Origin: a virus
Strand: one strand, 5' to 3'
Length of the DNA stretch: 24,905 bases
Virus record (IMG/VR): IMGVR_UViG_3300036814_000054
Location: 1-24,905 of that record
Shown here: positions 22,537 through 24,905 of the stretch, one piece after another
Layout: every line of letters starts with the position of its first letter
How positions within the stretch are numbered: the first letter of the stretch is position 1
The notes under the pieces: model-generated
Seen by the model: the letters and a program-made list of their open reading frames with translations, nothing else
The model's database searches: none
Told to the model about the DNA's origin: nothing
Translations under genes and position numbers: made by a program

Positions 22537-24548
22537 TGACTACCAACGTTGCATACAAACAATGGTTAGCTGAGAGTGATGAATCTATCGTCTTTCTTGA
22601 TAAGGCTGATGGTGGTAAAGTCACAATGGATGATGTACAGGGAGGTTTAAAGGAGTACAAACGTTTATTCAAGGCTGGGTTAGCATCCCCGGCTGAGCTA
22701 CTTACTTTACATAGAGCCTATCCAGACATTTCAAAGTATGCCAACGTAGTCGAGATACTTGACTTAAACGGAGAGGCTGAACCTACCGTTATAGGAGGCC
22801 CAGCTTCAGTGGAGTTGGTGGACAGGGAGGGGCACTTGATTACCTCTAACGCTTTGGAGGACGCTTTCGAGCGGTACATGGATAACTTTAGAACCCGCAA
22901 TGTAATGGTTATGCACTCTGACGTTCAGGTTGGACATGCGTTACCTGTATATGTTTCAAAGGGCGGGCAGATATTTAAGAGCGGGGTAGAAGGCGATAAC
23001 TTATTTTTCATATCAGAACTTAGAGATGATACAAAAATATCTAGGAAAGTTAAAGAGCAAATCACTTCCGGTAAGATGAGGTCATACTCTATTGCTGGCA
23101 GTGCAACTAAGACAAAAAATATTAGCAAAGGTGCAGATTCTTACATGCAGGTGGATGGCTTAGAGCTTGCAGAGATAACTATTTGTGAGAAAGGTGTGAA
23201 CCAAGGGGCGCACTTCGAGATAATGAAAGCTGAACAAACAATTCCAACTGAAGCTGATGATAATTTATTCGTAATCAGTAAGGGTGATATACCCTCGTTC
23301 ACTGAAGTGTTCTCCACATGGTTCGGTAAAGCGTCAAAGGAGGGCTATGTGCCTGAACTAAAAGGAAAACAAATGGCTGTGCTTGAAAATGGGACAGCTA
23401 GACAGATTCAACACAGAGCTTTACTGGACGAAATGGGATTCCCTATGTATGTTTATCCGGAGAATCTACGGCACCCTGTCGATTACGATGAACCCGGCAG
23501 ACCTGTACCATCCAAGATAGTAAACCAAGCCGGTCAGGATTTGGGCGATGCTAACATAGAGGATATGGTTAAGTCCGCAACGGATACATTCATTAATATT
23601 TTACGTAAAACGTCTGACGGAGACCAGACTAGAACGAGAACTACAACTCGTTATCGTGGTGAGTTACCTAGAGCGGCGGTAGGTAGCAACCAGAGAACTC
23701 AACAGGCATCAGGGGGACAACTTGGCAAGGTAGTTTCAAAAGCTGGGACTTCCGTGAAATATGAGTATCCATCAAGGGGTACAAACTATCAGGGTACTGT
23801 AGAGACAACCACCTATACAGACGCACCTAAAGGGAGTTCGACCAGTCAAAGAACAACTGCGGTACCAACGGAAAAAGTTAGTGAGAAATCTAAGGGACGC
23901 AGCACTGAGACTGAAAAAGGTTTGATAGGAGACGTTGTGGGTGGTGCTGCTAAGGTTGTGGGTGCGGGTGTGAAAGGTGTGGGAGGTGCTCTAGTTGGTG
24001 GAGCGGCTGGACTAACTGGCAGTAAACAGACTGTGGATTGGGCGGGCGAGAAGTCCATGGAGTTCTTTGACTTCGTGGACAAGATGAATGAGACCACCCC
24101 AGTCCATAAACCTAATATCAATCCCGTTGATATGAATGAATACACTGGTGATGAAGAGAAAGATAAGGCAGCTGAGAAGGGATTTCTAACCGAGACATCC
24201 CCTAGAAAAACTGATCCAAAGCCACATCCCTATAGTAAAGGGGTGGAAGGTCGTTCAGATAAAAGACCCAGCCATTTTAACGTAGGGGGGGGCTCTCTTA
24301 TACAAACTTCTGTTGATGAGGACGAAGAAGAATCCCTGAAAAAATCCACGGATATATTCAAACGTGTACTGGAAGCAGAGAAACCTGACGAAACATGGAC
24401 AGGGACTGACAAAGAAGTACCAATGGAGAAAATTATTGGTGCTCTACTAGCTCCTGTAGCTGGAGTTATAGGTGCTGGTTTAGGTGCTGCTGCGGGAGCT
24501 GTGGGTAGTGCGGCGGGTGGAGCCGCTAAGAAAATTATCGGCGGGTAA
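22536..24548 (+). CDS. Prohead protease (XkdF-like) fused to a long hydrophobic-tipped tail
   Basis: This 670-aa protein has two parts. Residues about 75-230 form an XkdF/S78-type prohead protease: VELVDREGHLITSNALEDAF opens the domain, His127 lies in MHSD, Ser185 (SYSIAG) is the likely nucleophile, and LAEITICEKGVNQGAHF with Glu213 closes it. Lys231-Ala232 (IMKAEQ) follows directly and could be the self-cleavage site. The remaining 440 residues hold a TerS/structural-unlike region, a Ser/Thr/Arg-rich linker and two Gly/Ala/Val-rich hydrophobic segments (462-495 and 630-670). The second is at the very C-terminus. They resemble membrane-active or pore-forming segments. I choose ATG 22536, overlapping the previous stop by one base; the GTG at 22515 lies within the upstream gene. 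An eight-G run is at 24285-24292. Confidence 0.72.
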   Translation: MTTNVAYKQWLAESDESIVFLDKADGGKVTMDDVQGGLKEYKRLFKAGLASPAELLTLHRAYPDISKYANVVEILDLNGEAEPTVIGGPASVELVDREGHLITSNALEDAFERYMDNFRTRNVMVMHSDVQVGHALPVYVSKGGQIFKSGVEGDNLFFISELRDDTKISRKVKEQITSGKMRSYSIAGSATKTKNISKGADSYMQVDGLELAEITICEKGVNQGAHFEIMKAEQTIPTEADDNLFVISKGDIPSFTEVFSTWFGKASKEGYVPELKGKQMAVLENGTARQIQHRALLDEMGFPMYVYPENLRHPVDYDEPGRPVPSKIVNQAGQDLGDANIEDMVKSATDTFINILRKTSDGDQTRTRTTTRYRGELPRAAVGSNQRTQQASGGQLGKVVSKAGTSVKYEYPSRGTNYQGTVETTTYTDAPKGSSTSQRTTAVPTEKVSEKSKGRSTETEKGLIGDVVGGAAKVVGAGVKGVGGALVGGAAGLTGSKQTVDWAGEKSMEFFDFVDKMNETTPVHKPNINPVDMNEYTGDEEKDKAAEKGFLTETSPRKTDPKPHPYSKGVEGRSDKRPSHFNVGGGSLIQTSVDEDEEESLKKSTDIFKRVLEAEKPDETWTGTDKEVPMEKIIGALLAPVAGVIGAGLGAAAGAVGSAAGGAAKKIIGG

Positions 24549-24898
24549 TGCAAATGCATAACACCACTGACGCTACGTTCATACACGATGTAATGAACGC
24601 AGACAGACCAGTTGTTGTAGATTTCTGGGCAGAATGGTGTGGGCCTTGTAAGGTGCTGTCTCCCACACTAGGCATTCTGGAGAAAGAGCTGGGGCACCAT
24701 GTCAGGTTTTATAAATTAGATATCGACGCTAACCCGGAAACCCCGAAAGCATACAACGTAAAAAGTATCCCAACCTTGATCGTATTTAGAGACAAGGAGA
24801 TTGTATTCCGAATGGTGGGAGTTGTATCGAAAGAACTTATTCTAAGTACTATGTCTGATTATGGAGTATACCCCCCCGCTACAGAGATACCAATCTAG
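24548..24898 (+). CDS. Thioredoxin
   Basis: This 116-aa protein has the thioredoxin active site WCGPCK with Cys31 and Cys34, preceded by VVVDFWAEW, and the cis-proline loop KSIPTLIVF. It reduces disulfides; the most direct partner here is the class II ribonucleotide reductase, whose C-terminal Cys arm needs such a donor. It lies 11.6 kb from nrdJ, at the end of the head cluster and sharing a base with the stop of the protease fusion (TAATG). ATG 24554 is an alternative start two codons in. The C-terminus has about 10 more residues (GVYPPATEIPI) than the minimal fold. A role as polymerase processivity factor, as in T7, would need a binding loop that I do not see in the polymerase. Confidence 0.93.
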   Translation: MQMHNTTDATFIHDVMNADRPVVVDFWAEWCGPCKVLSPTLGILEKELGHHVRFYKLDIDANPETPKAYNVKSIPTLIVFRDKEIVFRMVGVVSKELILSTMSDYGVYPPATEIPI

Positions 24899-24905
24899 AT
24901 AAATA

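Noticed and set aside
24230-24586. 118-codon minus-strand frame opposite the end of the protease fusion
   Set aside because: Its Ala/Pro-rich product is the complement of the Gly/Ala-rich tail and it has no start signals.

Overview
The window is a segment of a tailed double-stranded DNA phage genome (Caudoviricetes-type). It carries a complete replication/recombination set, both terminase subunits, a portal, a scaffold-like protein, a major capsid protein and a prohead protease. There are no chromosomal housekeeping genes and no integrase, repressor or other lysogeny gene. All 30 genes lie on the + strand, are tightly packed with many 1-65 nt overlaps, and mostly have AGGAG-type ribosome binding sites. 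Composition is AT-leaning by eye. The host cannot be named from this sequence. A B12-dependent (class II) ribonucleotide reductase implies a host that makes or imports cobalamin. No stretch longer than 160 bases lacks a gene.

Region 1 (1-8339) is replication and recombination. In order: a DnaB-type helicase cut by the left edge, a small unknown protein, a short CHC2/Toprim primase, a probable ssDNA-binding protein with an acidic tail, and a family A DNA polymerase with proofreading domain. Then come a small unknown protein, a MazG-like protein, a RecA-like recombinase, a DUF559/Vsr-like nuclease, a Cas4/RecB-like nuclease with four cysteines placed for an Fe-S cluster, two unknown proteins, and a RuvC-like resolvase. 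Together these can unwind, prime, copy, pair, resect and resolve DNA, which suits recombination-dependent replication and supply of concatemers for packaging.

Region 2 (8329-12968) is packaging plus nucleotide supply. It holds a cysteine-containing unknown protein, the HTH small terminase, the large terminase with an extra C-terminal Cys cluster, and NrdJ placed between terL and the portal gene.

Region 3 (12969-24898) is the head morphogenesis cluster. It holds an unknown gene, the portal with an inserted Cys/His cluster, a disordered structural candidate, an HTH-metallophosphoesterase fusion, an HK97 gp10-like protein, a small unknown, a structured non-coding leader with its own promoter, a scaffold-like protein and the major capsid protein. 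A strong intrinsic terminator follows. Beyond it lie a decoration-type protein, a small coil-plus-membrane protein, a carbohydrate-binding-type virion protein, an XkdF-like prohead protease fused to a long tail with two Gly/Ala-rich hydrophobic segments, and a thioredoxin.

The points most worth following up are: (a) the protease fusion together with a Lys-Ala(-Glu) motif that recurs in the portal, the 399-aa protein, the scaffold, the capsid protein and the protease itself, and may mark maturation cleavage sites; (b) the HTH-phosphoesterase fusion; (c) a repeated GTATAATA promoter-like motif at five sites; and (d) the multi-hairpin capsid leader.
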